Source: Streptomyces nigrescens (GTDB lineage: Bacteria; Actinomycetota; Actinomycetes; Streptomycetales; Streptomycetaceae). From it: a DNA stretch of 64,000 nucleotides. The stretch is from assembly GCA_024349765.1 (NCBI GenBank), contig AP026073.1:4836001-4900000 (forward strand), written 5' to 3'. Each line of letters starts with the position of its first letter. Within the stretch, counting starts at the first letter, position 1. Shown piece by piece: positions 15,817-24,158 of the stretch. The notes beneath the pieces were generated by a model. The model ran no database searches. It was not told the DNA's origin and saw nothing but the letters and a program-made list of their open reading frames with translations. A program made the position numbers and the translations under genes.

Positions 15817-15882
15817 GAACGGGAGCGGGGCGGGGCCCGGCCGGGTGGCGAACGGGAGCGGGGCGGGGCCGGGTTGGGTCCG
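15817..15882. repeat. 33-bp direct repeat, two units
   Basis: Two units begin with GAACGGGAGCGGGGCGGGGC and are 33 bp apart. They lie between the HAD and GH18 genes; no coding role is evident. Confidence 0.75.
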
Positions 15883-15915
15883 CCCCGCTGTCGTGACGCG
15901 CGGCCCCGCCGCCGG

Positions 15916-16398
15916 TCAGGTGCGTCCCGCGCGCTGCTGGGCGTCGCGGAGGGTGGCGGACGGGGTGGCCCACCGGGCCCGGACGACCGTGAAGCCGGCC
16001 GCTTCGAAGGCGTCGCAGACCTGCTCGTCGTCGTCGACGACATGGCGGATCTCGCGGTGCCGGGCGATCCGGCGCAGGGTCTCCAGCTTGGTGTGCCGGG
16101 CCGGGCGACGGTCGTGGTCGGGCCGCATCCACACCTCGCCCGGCGGCAGGCCGTGCCGGGCCAGCCAGTCCAGGGTGTCGCGGCGGCAGCGCTCGGGGCG
16201 GCCGGTGAGGTAGCCGACGTCGCCGTCCTCGGCGCTGCGCAGCGCCAGCGCCACGCCCTCGCCGAGCGGCGGGTCGTCGGTGGCCGCGGCGAAGAAGGCC
16301 GGCCAGTCACGCGGGGTGCGCCGCAGCCAGTGCTGGCGGTGGGCGGTGTCGGCGAGAGTGTTGTCGAGGTCGAAGAGGGCCAGGGGGCGATGCGTCAT
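15916..16398 (-). CDS. HAD-superfamily phosphatase (polynucleotide-kinase 3'-phosphatase-like)
   Basis: A 160-residue HAD protein. Motif I is LFDLDNTLAD (nucleophile about D10, acid/base about D12), motif II is the VGYLTGRPE segment, and a distal acidic motif is HVVDDDEQVC. There is no obvious large cap domain, which fits phosphatase domains acting on exposed phosphates such as 3'-ends of nucleic acids, but small-molecule phosphatases are equally possible. Its ATG overlaps the stop of the upstream HxlR regulator gene by 4 bp, so both are probably one transcript. Confidence 0.85.
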   Translation of the reverse strand: MTHRPLALFDLDNTLADTAHRQHWLRRTPRDWPAFFAAATDDPPLGEGVALALRSAEDGDVGYLTGRPERCRRDTLDWLARHGLPPGEVWMRPDHDRRPARHTKLETLRRIARHREIRHVVDDDEQVCDAFEAAGFTVVRARWATPSATLRDAQQRAGRT

Positions 16399-17057
16399 GC
16401 CGTCGGTGCCTTCGGTCGGTGGGCCGCGGCGGTCCCGTGGGTTTCGCCGGTTTCGGGGCGGGTGACCGCGATCCGGCCGGCGGCGATGGCCTGGGCGACG
16501 GAGAGGCGGTCGTGGGCGAGGTCGGCGCAGGTCGCGGCGTCCGTCCGGAGCCGGACGTCGGGGTGCTCGGCGGGGCCGTCGGCGTAGCCGGGGCCGGTGT
16601 CGCCGGAGAGCAGGACATGGAACCGGCCCTCGTCGAGGGTGATGTCGACGACGTCGGTGCCGTCGGTGAAGTGTGCGGCGAGCCGGGCCAGGAGGGGGAC
16701 CGCGAACCAGTGGGCGCGGACCGCGTCGGTGGGCCGCTTCTCGTCGAGGGCGGGGGCGCCCCAGTCGGCGAGGGCGGTGAGGGCGGGCAGCAGGGCGCGG
16801 CCGCGGTCGGTGAGGGCGTAGACGGAGGCGGCGCCGGGCGGGGCGAGCCGGCGGCGGGTGACCAGGCCGTCGCGTTCCATGTCCTTCAGGCGGGAGGCGA
16901 GCATGTCCGTGCTGACGCCGGGCAGGTCGGCGTGCAGGTCGGTGTAGCGCCGGGAGCCGCCCAGGAGTTCCCGGACGATCAGGAGCGTCCAGCGGTCGCC
17001 CACGGCGTCCAGGGCCCGGGCGACGGCACAGTACTGGTCATAGCTTCGGCGCGGCAT
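16395..17057 (-). CDS. HxlR-family regulator with C-terminal SCP2-like domain
   Basis: A 220-residue regulator. The N-terminal HxlR winged helix (about 5-100) includes YCAVARALDAVGDRWTLLIV, GVSTDMLASRLKDMERDGLV and a LTDRGRALLP wing. The C-terminal half (about 120-210; FTDGTDVVDITLDEGRFHV, HPDVRLRTDAATCADL) resembles a sterol-carrier (SCP2) fold, a common partner of this HTH in actinobacteria. The start ATG at 17055-17057 is directly followed upstream by overlapping palindromes, so autorepression and control of the divergent aminotransferase gene are likely. It is transcribed with the HAD gene. Confidence 0.92.
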   Translation of the reverse strand: MPRRSYDQYCAVARALDAVGDRWTLLIVRELLGGSRRYTDLHADLPGVSTDMLASRLKDMERDGLVTRRRLAPPGAASVYALTDRGRALLPALTALADWGAPALDEKRPTDAVRAHWFAVPLLARLAAHFTDGTDVVDITLDEGRFHVLLSGDTGPGYADGPAEHPDVRLRTDAATCADLAHDRLSVAQAIAAGRIAVTRPETGETHGTAAAHRPKAPTA

Positions 17058-17076
17058 GGCTCCAGCATAGACAGAA

Positions 17077-17113
17077 GTTGGACTTTCCAAGTCGCGACTT
17101 GGTAAAACCAAGT
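17077..17113. promoter_or_regulatory. Overlapping palindromes between HxlR-type and alaA genes (probable operator)
   Basis: CCAAGTCG/CGACTTGG (17087-17102) is a perfect 16-bp palindrome. The arm ACTTGGT (17097-17103) pairs again with ACCAAGT (17107-17113), and TTGG-ACTTT-CCAA lies on the other side. Alternating TTGG/CCAA half-sites therefore cover about 36 bp between the divergent starts, as expected for cooperative HxlR dimer binding. Confidence 0.75.
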
Positions 17114-17175
17114 ACGGTGTGATGACGACGAGTGCTGCCGCGCCGCGCGGCGGGCGAGGACCGGGAGGCCGCCGC

Positions 17176-18387
17176 ATGCAGTTCAAGCAGTCCAGCAAGA
17201 TGGCCGACGTCTGCTACGAGATCCGCGGACCGGTGATCGAGCACGCGGACGCGCTGGAGGAGGCCGGGCACAGCGTGCTGCGGCTGAACACCGGCAATCC
17301 GGCGCTGTTCGGCTTCGAGTGCCCCGAGGAGATCCTGCAGGACGTGATGCGCAACCTCTCCCGCGCACACGGCTACACCGAGTCCCGGGGCATCCTCTCG
17401 GCCCGCCGCGCGGTGGCCCAGCACTACCAGCAGAACGGCCTGCCGGACGTCGACGTCGACGACATCTACCTCGGCAACGGCGTCTCCGAGCTCGTCTCGA
17501 TGGCGGTCCAGGCGCTGCTCGACGACGGTGACGAGGTCCTCATCCCGGCCCCCGACTTCCCGCTCTGGACGGCCGTCACCACCCTCGCCGGCGGCAAGGC
17601 CGTGCACTACCTCTGCGACGAGTCCGCGGACTGGCTGCCGGACCTCGACGACCTCGCCTCGAAGATCACCGACCGGACCCGGGCGATGGTCATCATCAAC
17701 CCCAACAACCCGACCGGCGCGGTCTATCCGCGCGAGCTGCTGGAGGGCATGCTCGACCTCGCCCGGCGCCACCAGCTGATGGTCTTCGCCGACGAGATCT
17801 ACGACCGGATCCTCTACGACGACGAGGTCCACCACCACGCCGCGGTGCTCGCCCCCGACCTGGTCTGCCTGACCTTCAGCGGTCTGTCCAAGTCCTACCG
17901 GGTGGCCGGCTTCCGCTCCGGCTGGCTGGTGGTCTCCGGCCCCAAGCAGCACGCCGCCGACTACCTGGAGGGCCTGGGCACCCTCGCCTCGATGCGGCTG
18001 TGCCCGAACGCGCCCGCGCAGTACGCCATCCAGGCGGCGCTGGGCGGCCGGCAGTCCATCAAGGACCTGGTGCTGCCGGGCGGCCGGCTGCGCGAGCAGC
18101 GCGACGTGGCCTGGGAGCGGCTCAACGAGATCCCGGGCGTCTCCTGCGTCAAGCCCCGGGGCGCGCTCTACGCCTTCCCGCGCCTCGACCCGGCCGTCCA
18201 CAAGATCCACGACGACGAGAAGTTCGTGCTGGACCTCCTGCTGCGGGAGAAGATCCAGGTCGTCCAGGGCACCGGCTTCAACTGGCCGCGCCCGGACCAC
18301 TTCCGCATCCTCACCCTGCCGCACGCCGACGACCTCGACGCCGCGATCCGCCGGATCGGCCGATTCCTGGCCGGATACCGCCAGTGA
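17176..18387 (+). CDS. alaA: Alanine-synthesising aminotransferase AlaA
   Basis: Predicted PLP enzyme making alanine from pyruvate and glutamate. The 403-residue product aligns end to end with E. coli AlaA as I remember it. Shared landmarks are the QSSKMADVCYEIRGPV start, TGNPALFGFECPEE, GYTESRG, NPNNPTGAVYPRELL, the PLP lysine in SGLSKSYRVAGFRSGW, and VQGTGFNWPRPDHFRI near the end. I chose ATG 17176 with GGGAGG upstream; an earlier ATG at 17119 would add a low-complexity leader. It is divergent from the HxlR regulator across a strong palindromic operator, so expression is probably controlled by that regulator. Confidence 0.94.
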   Translation: MQFKQSSKMADVCYEIRGPVIEHADALEEAGHSVLRLNTGNPALFGFECPEEILQDVMRNLSRAHGYTESRGILSARRAVAQHYQQNGLPDVDVDDIYLGNGVSELVSMAVQALLDDGDEVLIPAPDFPLWTAVTTLAGGKAVHYLCDESADWLPDLDDLASKITDRTRAMVIINPNNPTGAVYPRELLEGMLDLARRHQLMVFADEIYDRILYDDEVHHHAAVLAPDLVCLTFSGLSKSYRVAGFRSGWLVVSGPKQHAADYLEGLGTLASMRLCPNAPAQYAIQAALGGRQSIKDLVLPGGRLREQRDVAWERLNEIPGVSCVKPRGALYAFPRLDPAVHKIHDDEKFVLDLLLREKIQVVQGTGFNWPRPDHFRILTLPHADDLDAAIRRIGRFLAGYRQ

Positions 18388-18690
18388 CGCCCGGGGCCGG
18401 CAGCGGCCCCCGGTTCACCCGAACGGCGGCACCCCTCCCCCGCCGCCGTCCACCGCCCGCCGGTCCGGCGCGCGGCCGTGGCCAGCGTCAGGAAGGGCCT
18501 CCCGGCGCCCCCCGGGCGGCCCGGCACCGTCCGACGGCCCCTCGGTCCGGACGGCCCGGACGCCCGGCGACGGGCCGTCCTGCCCCGCGGGACCACCGCA
18601 CGGAATCGAACGCGCCCTTGAGCCCGTCGGCCGCAGCCGATTAGGTGGAGGGCGGCAATCACGCCGCCACCCGACAAGGGAGGGGATTCC
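18388..18690. other. Intergenic region upstream of egtA
   Basis: No gene is seen. A GGCGGC-AATCAC-GCCGCC inverted repeat (18651-18668) sits just upstream of the egtA start and ribosome site (GGGAGGGGA). It may be a regulatory element for the ergothioneine operon; the rest is unremarkable GC-rich sequence. Confidence 0.5.
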
Positions 18691-19971
18691 ATGCCCGTTC
18701 GGCCCGCACTCTCGGAAGCGGAGCTTGAAGCGCATCTGCACGGCATTTGCTTCAAGACGGGTCCACCTCGCCGGATAGGCGTGGAGCTGGAGTGGCTGGT
18801 CCACGACGCGTACCACCCCCGATGTCCGGTCGAACCCGACCGGCTGCGGCACGCGGCCACCGTCCTGCGCCAACTCCCCCTCTCCTCGCTCCTGACCTTC
18901 GAACCCGGCGGCCAGCTGGAGCTCAGCTCGCTGCCCGCCACCTCCCTGCGCGCCTGCATCGAGGCCGTGTCGGCCGATCTCGCGCTGGTCCGCCCGGCCG
19001 TGCGGGCCCTGGGCCTGGGGCTGGCCGGCCACGGCCACAACCCCTGGCACCCCCCGCGCCGGATCCTGACCGACCCCCGCTACAACGCCATGGAGGCGTA
19101 CTTCGACCGCTGGGGCCCGGCCGGGCGCTCGATGATGTGCGGCACCGCCTCCGTGCAGGTGTGCGTGGACGCCGGCCACGAGGAGCCGGGCCCGCTCGGG
19201 CTCGGCCGGCGCTGGCTGCTGGCCCATCTGCTGGGCGCCGTGCTCACCGCGGCGTTCGCCAACTCGCCGACCAGCGAAGGGTGTCCCACGGGCTACCGCA
19301 CCACCCGCCAGGTCGTGTGGTCCCAGCTCGACCCGGCCCGCACCCTCGCCCCGCCGCCGGGCCCCGACCCGCGCACCGCGTGGGCGGCGTACGTCCTGGA
19401 CGCGCCGGTGATGTGCATCCGCGCCGAGCACGGGCCCTGGGACGCACCGGCGGGGCTCACCTTCCGCGAATGGGTCCGCACCGGGGTCCCCAGACCCCCG
19501 ACACAAGAGGACCTCGACTACCACGTCACCACCCTCTTCCCGCCCGTCCGGCCGCGCGGCCATCTGGAGCTGCGCATGATCGACGCCCAGCCCGGGGAGA
19601 CCGGGTGGACCGTCCCGCTGGCCGTCACGGTCGCGCTGTTCGACGACCCGGAGGCCGCCGAGCGCGCCTACCGCATCGTCAAACCACTGGCCGAGACGGC
19701 CGGTTCGCGGCCCGCGCCGCGCAATCCGCTGTGGCGGCGGGCCGCCCGCGCGGGACTGACCGACCCGGAGCTGCATGCCGCGGCGGTGGCCTGCTTCGCC
19801 GCCGCGCAGGAGGCGCTGCCCCGGATCGGTGCCCCGCCCGAGGTGTGCGCCGCGGTCGCGGCGTTCACCGAGCGGTACGTGGCACGCGGACGGTGCCCCG
19901 CGGACGACCATCTCGACGCCCTGTACGCCGCGGAGGGCGAACTCCTCCTGGGGAAGGAAGGCCAGCAGTGA
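18691..19971 (+). CDS. egtA: Ergothioneine biosynthesis glutamate-cysteine ligase EgtA
   Basis: Predicted to make gamma-glutamylcysteine from glutamate, cysteine and ATP, the sulfur donor for ergothioneine. The 426-residue product is the size of actinobacterial EgtA and shows GCS2-family features: IGVELEWLVHDAYHP near the N-terminus, GGQLELSSLP and the MCGTASVQVCVDAGHE strand, then PVRPRGHLELRMIDAQP. It is the first gene of egtABCD; its stop overlaps the GTG start of egtB (GTGA). The start ATG follows a strong GGGAGGGGA site. Identification relies on both the protein and the unambiguous downstream genes. Confidence 0.95.
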   Translation: MPVRPALSEAELEAHLHGICFKTGPPRRIGVELEWLVHDAYHPRCPVEPDRLRHAATVLRQLPLSSLLTFEPGGQLELSSLPATSLRACIEAVSADLALVRPAVRALGLGLAGHGHNPWHPPRRILTDPRYNAMEAYFDRWGPAGRSMMCGTASVQVCVDAGHEEPGPLGLGRRWLLAHLLGAVLTAAFANSPTSEGCPTGYRTTRQVVWSQLDPARTLAPPPGPDPRTAWAAYVLDAPVMCIRAEHGPWDAPAGLTFREWVRTGVPRPPTQEDLDYHVTTLFPPVRPRGHLELRMIDAQPGETGWTVPLAVTVALFDDPEAAERAYRIVKPLAETAGSRPAPRNPLWRRAARAGLTDPELHAAAVACFAAAQEALPRIGAPPEVCAAVAAFTERYVARGRCPADDHLDALYAAEGELLLGKEGQQ

Positions 19972-21287
19972 CGACCGATCCGGAGCTCCTTCGTGAACGC
20001 GCGGCCGCGGCGCTGCTCGCCGCCCGCGACCGCACCCGTCTGCTCACCACCTGCGTCGAGCACCCCGACCTCGTCGCCCAGCACTCCCCGCTGATGTCCC
20101 CGCTGGTGTGGGACCTGGCCCACATCGGCAACCAGGAGGAGCAGTGGCTGCTGCGCACCGTCGGCGGCCGGGAGGCGCTGCGCCCGGACATCGACTCCGT
20201 CTACGACGCCTTCGAGCATCCGCGGGCCGAACGCCCCTCCCTGCCGCTGCTGCCGCCCGACGAGGCGCACGGCTATGTCGCCGAGGTCCGCGGCCGGGTG
20301 CTGGACGTCCTGGAGCGCACCCCGCTGCACGGCGGTCCGCTGCTGGACGCGGGTTTCGCGTTCGGCATGATCGCCCAGCACGAGCAGCAGCACGACGAGA
20401 CCATGCTGATCACGCACCAGCTGCGGCGCGGCCCCGCCGTGCTCACCGCGCCCGAACCGCCGCCCGCCCCCGATGACCTGCTGCCGTCCGAAGTCCTGGT
20501 GCCCGGCGGGCCGTTCAGCATGGGGACCTCCGCCGAACCCTGGGCGCTGGACAACGAGCGGCCCGCGCACCGCCGCCTCGTGCCGGCGTTCCTGATCGAC
20601 ACCACACCGGTCAGCAACGGCGCCTACCAGCGGTTCATCGAGGACGGCGGCTATCAGGAGCCGCGCTGGTGGGCCGCCGAGGGCTGGGCGCAGGTCCAGC
20701 AGCACAAGCTGCGGGCCCCGCTGTTCTGGAAGCGGGACGGCGGCCAGTGGCTGCGCCGCAGGTTCGGGGTGACCGAACCGGTCCCGCCGGACGAGCCGGT
20801 GCTGCACGTCAGCTGGTACGAGGCGGACGCCTACGCCCGCTGGGCCGGCCGGCGGCTGCCGACCGAGGCGGAGTGGGAGAAGGCCGCCCGGTTCGACCCG
20901 GCCACCGGCCGGTCGATGCGCTACCCGTGGGGCGACGAGGACCCCACGCCGGAGCGCGCCAACCTCGGCCAGCGGCATCTGCGCCCCGCGGCCATCGGCA
21001 GCTATCCCGAGGGCGCGTCCCCGCTCGGCGTGCGGCAGTTGATCGGCGACGTGTGGGAGTGGACGGCGAGCGACTTCCTGCCATACCCGGGCTTCGCCGC
21101 CTTCCCCTACCGGGAGTACTCGGAGGTGTTCTTCGGCGACGGGCACAAGGTGCTGCGCGGCGGTTCCTTCGCCGTCGACCCGGTCGCCTGCCGGGGCACC
21201 TTCCGCAACTGGGACCTGCCGGTCCGGCGGCAGATCTTCTCCGGGTTCCGCACCGCCCGGGACGCCGGCCCGGAGGGGGACGCATGA
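19968..21287 (+). CDS. egtB: Ergothioneine sulfoxide synthase EgtB
   Basis: Non-haem iron enzyme joining gamma-glutamylcysteine to hercynine with O2. The 439-residue product has an N-terminal DinB-like domain with the iron ligands (LAHIGNQEEQW, and HEQQHDE as an HxxxHxE motif). A C-terminal sulfatase-modifying-factor (FGE) domain follows, with VLHVSWYEADAYARWAG, RLPTEAEWEKAAR, GDVWEWTAS and VLRGGSF. The GTG start overlaps the egtA stop, indicating coupled translation. A much longer frame to 18747 is an artefact of the opposite reading phase through egtA. Three cysteine-free active-site strands fit the actinobacterial form. Confidence 0.96.
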   Translation: MTTDPELLRERAAAALLAARDRTRLLTTCVEHPDLVAQHSPLMSPLVWDLAHIGNQEEQWLLRTVGGREALRPDIDSVYDAFEHPRAERPSLPLLPPDEAHGYVAEVRGRVLDVLERTPLHGGPLLDAGFAFGMIAQHEQQHDETMLITHQLRRGPAVLTAPEPPPAPDDLLPSEVLVPGGPFSMGTSAEPWALDNERPAHRRLVPAFLIDTTPVSNGAYQRFIEDGGYQEPRWWAAEGWAQVQQHKLRAPLFWKRDGGQWLRRRFGVTEPVPPDEPVLHVSWYEADAYARWAGRRLPTEAEWEKAARFDPATGRSMRYPWGDEDPTPERANLGQRHLRPAAIGSYPEGASPLGVRQLIGDVWEWTASDFLPYPGFAAFPYREYSEVFFGDGHKVLRGGSFAVDPVACRGTFRNWDLPVRRQIFSGFRTARDAGPEGDA

Positions 21288-21325
21288 GGCCGGCACCGCG
21301 AACGGCCGGGGAGGCGAACGCCTGA
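21284..21325 (+). other. 13-codon minicistron bridging egtB and egtC
   Basis: An ATG overlapping the egtB stop (ATGA) opens a 13-codon frame whose TGA overlaps the egtC ATG (TGATG). A GGGGAGG ribosome site for egtC lies inside it. It may carry terminating ribosomes to egtC; a functional peptide is unlikely. Confidence 0.45.
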
Positions 21326-22080
21326 TGTGCCGTCATATCGCTTACGTGGGGCCGCCGGTGCCCTTCGGGCAGATCGTGCTGGAACCGCCGCACGGCCTGT
21401 ACCGGCAGTCGTGGGCGCCGCGCCACCAGAAGCACGGCACGGTCAACGCGGACGGCTTCGGCGTCGGCTGGTACGCACCGGACGACCCGGTCCCGGCACG
21501 CTACCGCCGGGCCGGGCCGATCTGGGCCGACGACCAACTGCCCGACCTGGCCCGGGTGGTGCGCACCGGCGCGCTGCTGGCGGCGGTACGCGACGCCACC
21601 GTGGCCGGGCCGGACGCCGAGGCGGCGGCCGCGCCGTTCGCCGGGGAGGGCCATCTGTTCAGCCACAACGGCGCGGTGGCCGGCTGGCCGGACTCGCTCG
21701 CGCCGCTCGCCGCCGCGCTGCCGCCGGAGGAGCTGCTGCGCCTCCAGGCCCGCTGTGACGCGGCGTTCGTCTGGGCGCTGGTGCGGCACCGGCTGACCCG
21801 CGGCGACGAACTCGGGGACGCGCTGGCCGACACCGTCACGGCCGTCGCCGGGGCCGCGCCCGGCTCCCGGCTCAACCTGCTGCTGACCGACGGCACCACC
21901 ATCGCCGCCACCTCCTGGGGCGACACCCTCTACCACCTGGCCCTTCCGGGCGGCGGCCGGGTGGTCGCCGCCGAACCCTACGACGATTCCCCCCACTGGG
22001 CCGAGGTCCCCGACCGCACCCTGCTGCGCGCCACCCGGACCGACGTCCACCTCACCCCGCTCAAGGAGCCCGCCACGTGA
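21325..22080 (+). CDS. egtC: Gamma-glutamyl hercynylcysteine sulfoxide hydrolase EgtC
   Basis: Class II glutamine-amidotransferase-fold enzyme that removes the glutamate from gamma-glutamyl hercynylcysteine sulfoxide. The 251-residue product starts MCRHIAYVG, exposing the catalytic Cys2 after methionine removal, and has GTVNADGFGVGWY, LFSHNGAVAGW and DAAFVWALVRHRL as in other EgtC proteins. It begins 38 bp after egtB through a short bridging frame, and its TGA overlaps the egtD GTG start. It acts in the cytoplasm between EgtB and the lyase step. Confidence 0.95.
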   Translation: MCRHIAYVGPPVPFGQIVLEPPHGLYRQSWAPRHQKHGTVNADGFGVGWYAPDDPVPARYRRAGPIWADDQLPDLARVVRTGALLAAVRDATVAGPDAEAAAAPFAGEGHLFSHNGAVAGWPDSLAPLAAALPPEELLRLQARCDAAFVWALVRHRLTRGDELGDALADTVTAVAGAAPGSRLNLLLTDGTTIAATSWGDTLYHLALPGGGRVVAAEPYDDSPHWAEVPDRTLLRATRTDVHLTPLKEPAT

Positions 22081-23039
22081 GCCCGCATCGCATCACCCGC
22101 AACCTCCCTGCCGACGCCACCACGGCCGCGCTGCGCGCCGATGTCGCCCAGGGCCTGTCCGCCACGCCCAAAGCGCTGCCGCCCAAGTGGTTCTACGACG
22201 CCCGCGGCAGCGAACTCTTCGAAGAGATCACCACCCTGCCCGACTACTACCCGACCCGCGCCGAACGGGAGATCCTGCTCACCCGCGCCGACCACATCGC
22301 CGCGGCCACCAACGCCCGCACCCTGATCGAGCTGGGCTCCGGGTCGTCCGACAAGACCCGCCACCTCATCGGAGCGCTGACCGGCCTGCACACCTACGTG
22401 CCGATCGACGTCAGCGAGTCGGCGCTGACCGCGGCCGGCGAGGCGCTGCTCGCCGGGCACCCCGGCCTGACCGTGCACGCCCTGGTCGCCGACTTCCAGC
22501 AGGACATGACGCTGCCCGAGACGCCCGGCCCGCGGCTGCTGGCGTTCCTCGGCGGCACCATCGGCAACCTCCTCCCCGAGGAGCGGGCCGCGTTCCTCAC
22601 CTCCGTGCACGACCTGCTGTCCCCGGGCGACGCCCTGCTGCTCGGCACCGACCTGGTCAAGGACGAGGCGACGCTGGTCGCCGCGTACGACGATCCGCAG
22701 GGCGTCACGGCCGCGTTCAACAAGAACGTCCTCCAGGTCATCAACCGCGAGCTCGACGGCGACTTCGATCCGGCGGACTTCGACCACGTCGCGGTGTGGA
22801 ACGCCGCGGAGGAGTGGATCGAGATGCGGCTGCGGGCGCGCCGGGACGTGACCGTGAAGATCCCCGGCGTGGACCTGGCCGTGCCGTTCGCGGCCGGTGA
22901 GGACATCCGCACCGAGATCTCGGCCAAGTTCCGCCAGGAGGGGGTGCGGGCCGAACTCGCCGCCGCCCGGCTGGAGTTGACCAACTGGTGGACGGACAGC
23001 GCGGATCGCTTCGCGCTGTCGCTCGCGTTCCGTGCCTGA
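22077..23039 (+). CDS. egtD: L-histidine N-alpha-methyltransferase EgtD
   Basis: Makes hercynine (trimethylhistidine) from histidine and three SAM molecules, the first committed ergothioneine step. The 320-residue product matches EgtD length. It has LPPKWFYDARGSELFEEIT, a SAM-binding ELGSGSSDKTRHLI loop, GGTIGNLLPEER and the C-terminal ISAKFRQEGV with FALSLAF. The GTG start overlaps the egtC stop. It ends the egt operon; no EgtE-type PLP lyase follows, so that step must be encoded elsewhere or by another lyase. Confidence 0.96.
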   Translation: MSPHRITRNLPADATTAALRADVAQGLSATPKALPPKWFYDARGSELFEEITTLPDYYPTRAEREILLTRADHIAAATNARTLIELGSGSSDKTRHLIGALTGLHTYVPIDVSESALTAAGEALLAGHPGLTVHALVADFQQDMTLPETPGPRLLAFLGGTIGNLLPEERAAFLTSVHDLLSPGDALLLGTDLVKDEATLVAAYDDPQGVTAAFNKNVLQVINRELDGDFDPADFDHVAVWNAAEEWIEMRLRARRDVTVKIPGVDLAVPFAAGEDIRTEISAKFRQEGVRAELAAARLELTNWWTDSADRFALSLAFRA

Positions 23040-23180
23040 TACCGCCCGGTAGGGACGGATACGTACGAGGACACATCCGGCCGGTGTGCCCCTGGGCGCG
23101 CCGGCCGGGTGCCGTCCGCGCGGGCGGTGTGGTTCCATGCCCCGGACGCACGTGCGTATTCGACGGGCAGGGGTGGCGGC

Positions 23181-24122
23181 ATGGGGCTGGGGCTCGATCG
23201 GCGGGGGTTTCTCAGGGGCGCGGCCGGGCTGTCGGCCGCCGGGGTCCTGGCGGGCGCCGGCAGCGGACGGTTCACGGCCGGGGCGGCCGAGCGGAGGCCG
23301 GCCAGGAGCCGTGCGCTCTCCGTGCAGGACTGGATGTCCGCGCTCCCCGACGCCACTCCCCTGACGCGCCTGACGATCCCGGGCACGCACGACTCCGGGG
23401 CCCGGATCGGCGGCCCCTGGGTGGCCTGCCAGAACACCGCGGTCGACGCCCAGCTGGCCGCCGGGATCCGCTTCCTGGACGTCCGCTGCCGGGCGGTCGA
23501 CAACGTCTTCGCGATCCATCACGGCGCGTTCTACCAGCAGCTGATGTTCGGCGACGTGCTCAACGCCTGCCGGGCCTTCCTCGCGGCCCACCCGTCCGAG
23601 ACGGTGCTGATGCGGGTCAAGCAGGAGTACTCGGAGGTCTCCGCCGAGGAGTTCCGCCGGATCTTCGGCAGCTACCTGGACGACAAGGGCTACCGCCCGC
23701 TGTTCCGGCTGGACGCCGGGCTGCCCGCGCTGGGCGAGGCACGGGGCAGGGTCGTCCTGCTGGCGGACTCCGACGGCCTCGGCGGGGTCCGCTACGGCGA
23801 CCCCCAGGTCTTCGACATCCAGGACGACTACATGGCCGAGCCGTTCGGGAAGTACCCGAAGATCGAGGCGCAGTTCCGCAAGGCCGTCGCGCAGCCCGGC
23901 AAGCTCTTCGTCAACTACGTCAGCACCGCCGCGCTGCTCCCGCCGCGCTCCAACGCCGACCGCCTCAACCCGCAGGTCAAGACGCTGCTGGAGGGTACGG
24001 AGGGCAGCGGCTGGACGGGCCTGGGCATCGTCCCGATGGACTTCCCGAACGAGTTCGGCCTGGCCGAAACGCTGATCCGGCACAACCCGGGCCCGCGGTT
24101 CACCCGACCGGCCCCGCGGTAG
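23181..24122 (+). CDS. Tat-exported phosphatidylinositol-specific phospholipase C (PI-PLC X domain)
   Basis: Predicted to cleave phosphatidylinositol outside the cell. The 313-residue product has a twin-arginine signal (DRRGFLRG, then a hydrophobic stretch to about 30) and the bacterial PI-PLC barrel. The two catalytic histidines are visible in TIPGTHDSGA and FAIHHGAFYQ, and RFLDVRCR and VLMRVKQEYSE match adjacent barrel strands. The start ATG at 23181 sets the signal correctly; the longer frame to 23109 lacks one. It lies 141 bp after egtD with its own leader region and is probably a separate transcript. Confidence 0.93.
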   Translation: MGLGLDRRGFLRGAAGLSAAGVLAGAGSGRFTAGAAERRPARSRALSVQDWMSALPDATPLTRLTIPGTHDSGARIGGPWVACQNTAVDAQLAAGIRFLDVRCRAVDNVFAIHHGAFYQQLMFGDVLNACRAFLAAHPSETVLMRVKQEYSEVSAEEFRRIFGSYLDDKGYRPLFRLDAGLPALGEARGRVVLLADSDGLGGVRYGDPQVFDIQDDYMAEPFGKYPKIEAQFRKAVAQPGKLFVNYVSTAALLPPRSNADRLNPQVKTLLEGTEGSGWTGLGIVPMDFPNEFGLAETLIRHNPGPRFTRPAPR

Positions 24123-24158
24123 GCGTCCGGCCGGCGGTCCTGCCGCAGACTGGGGTGC

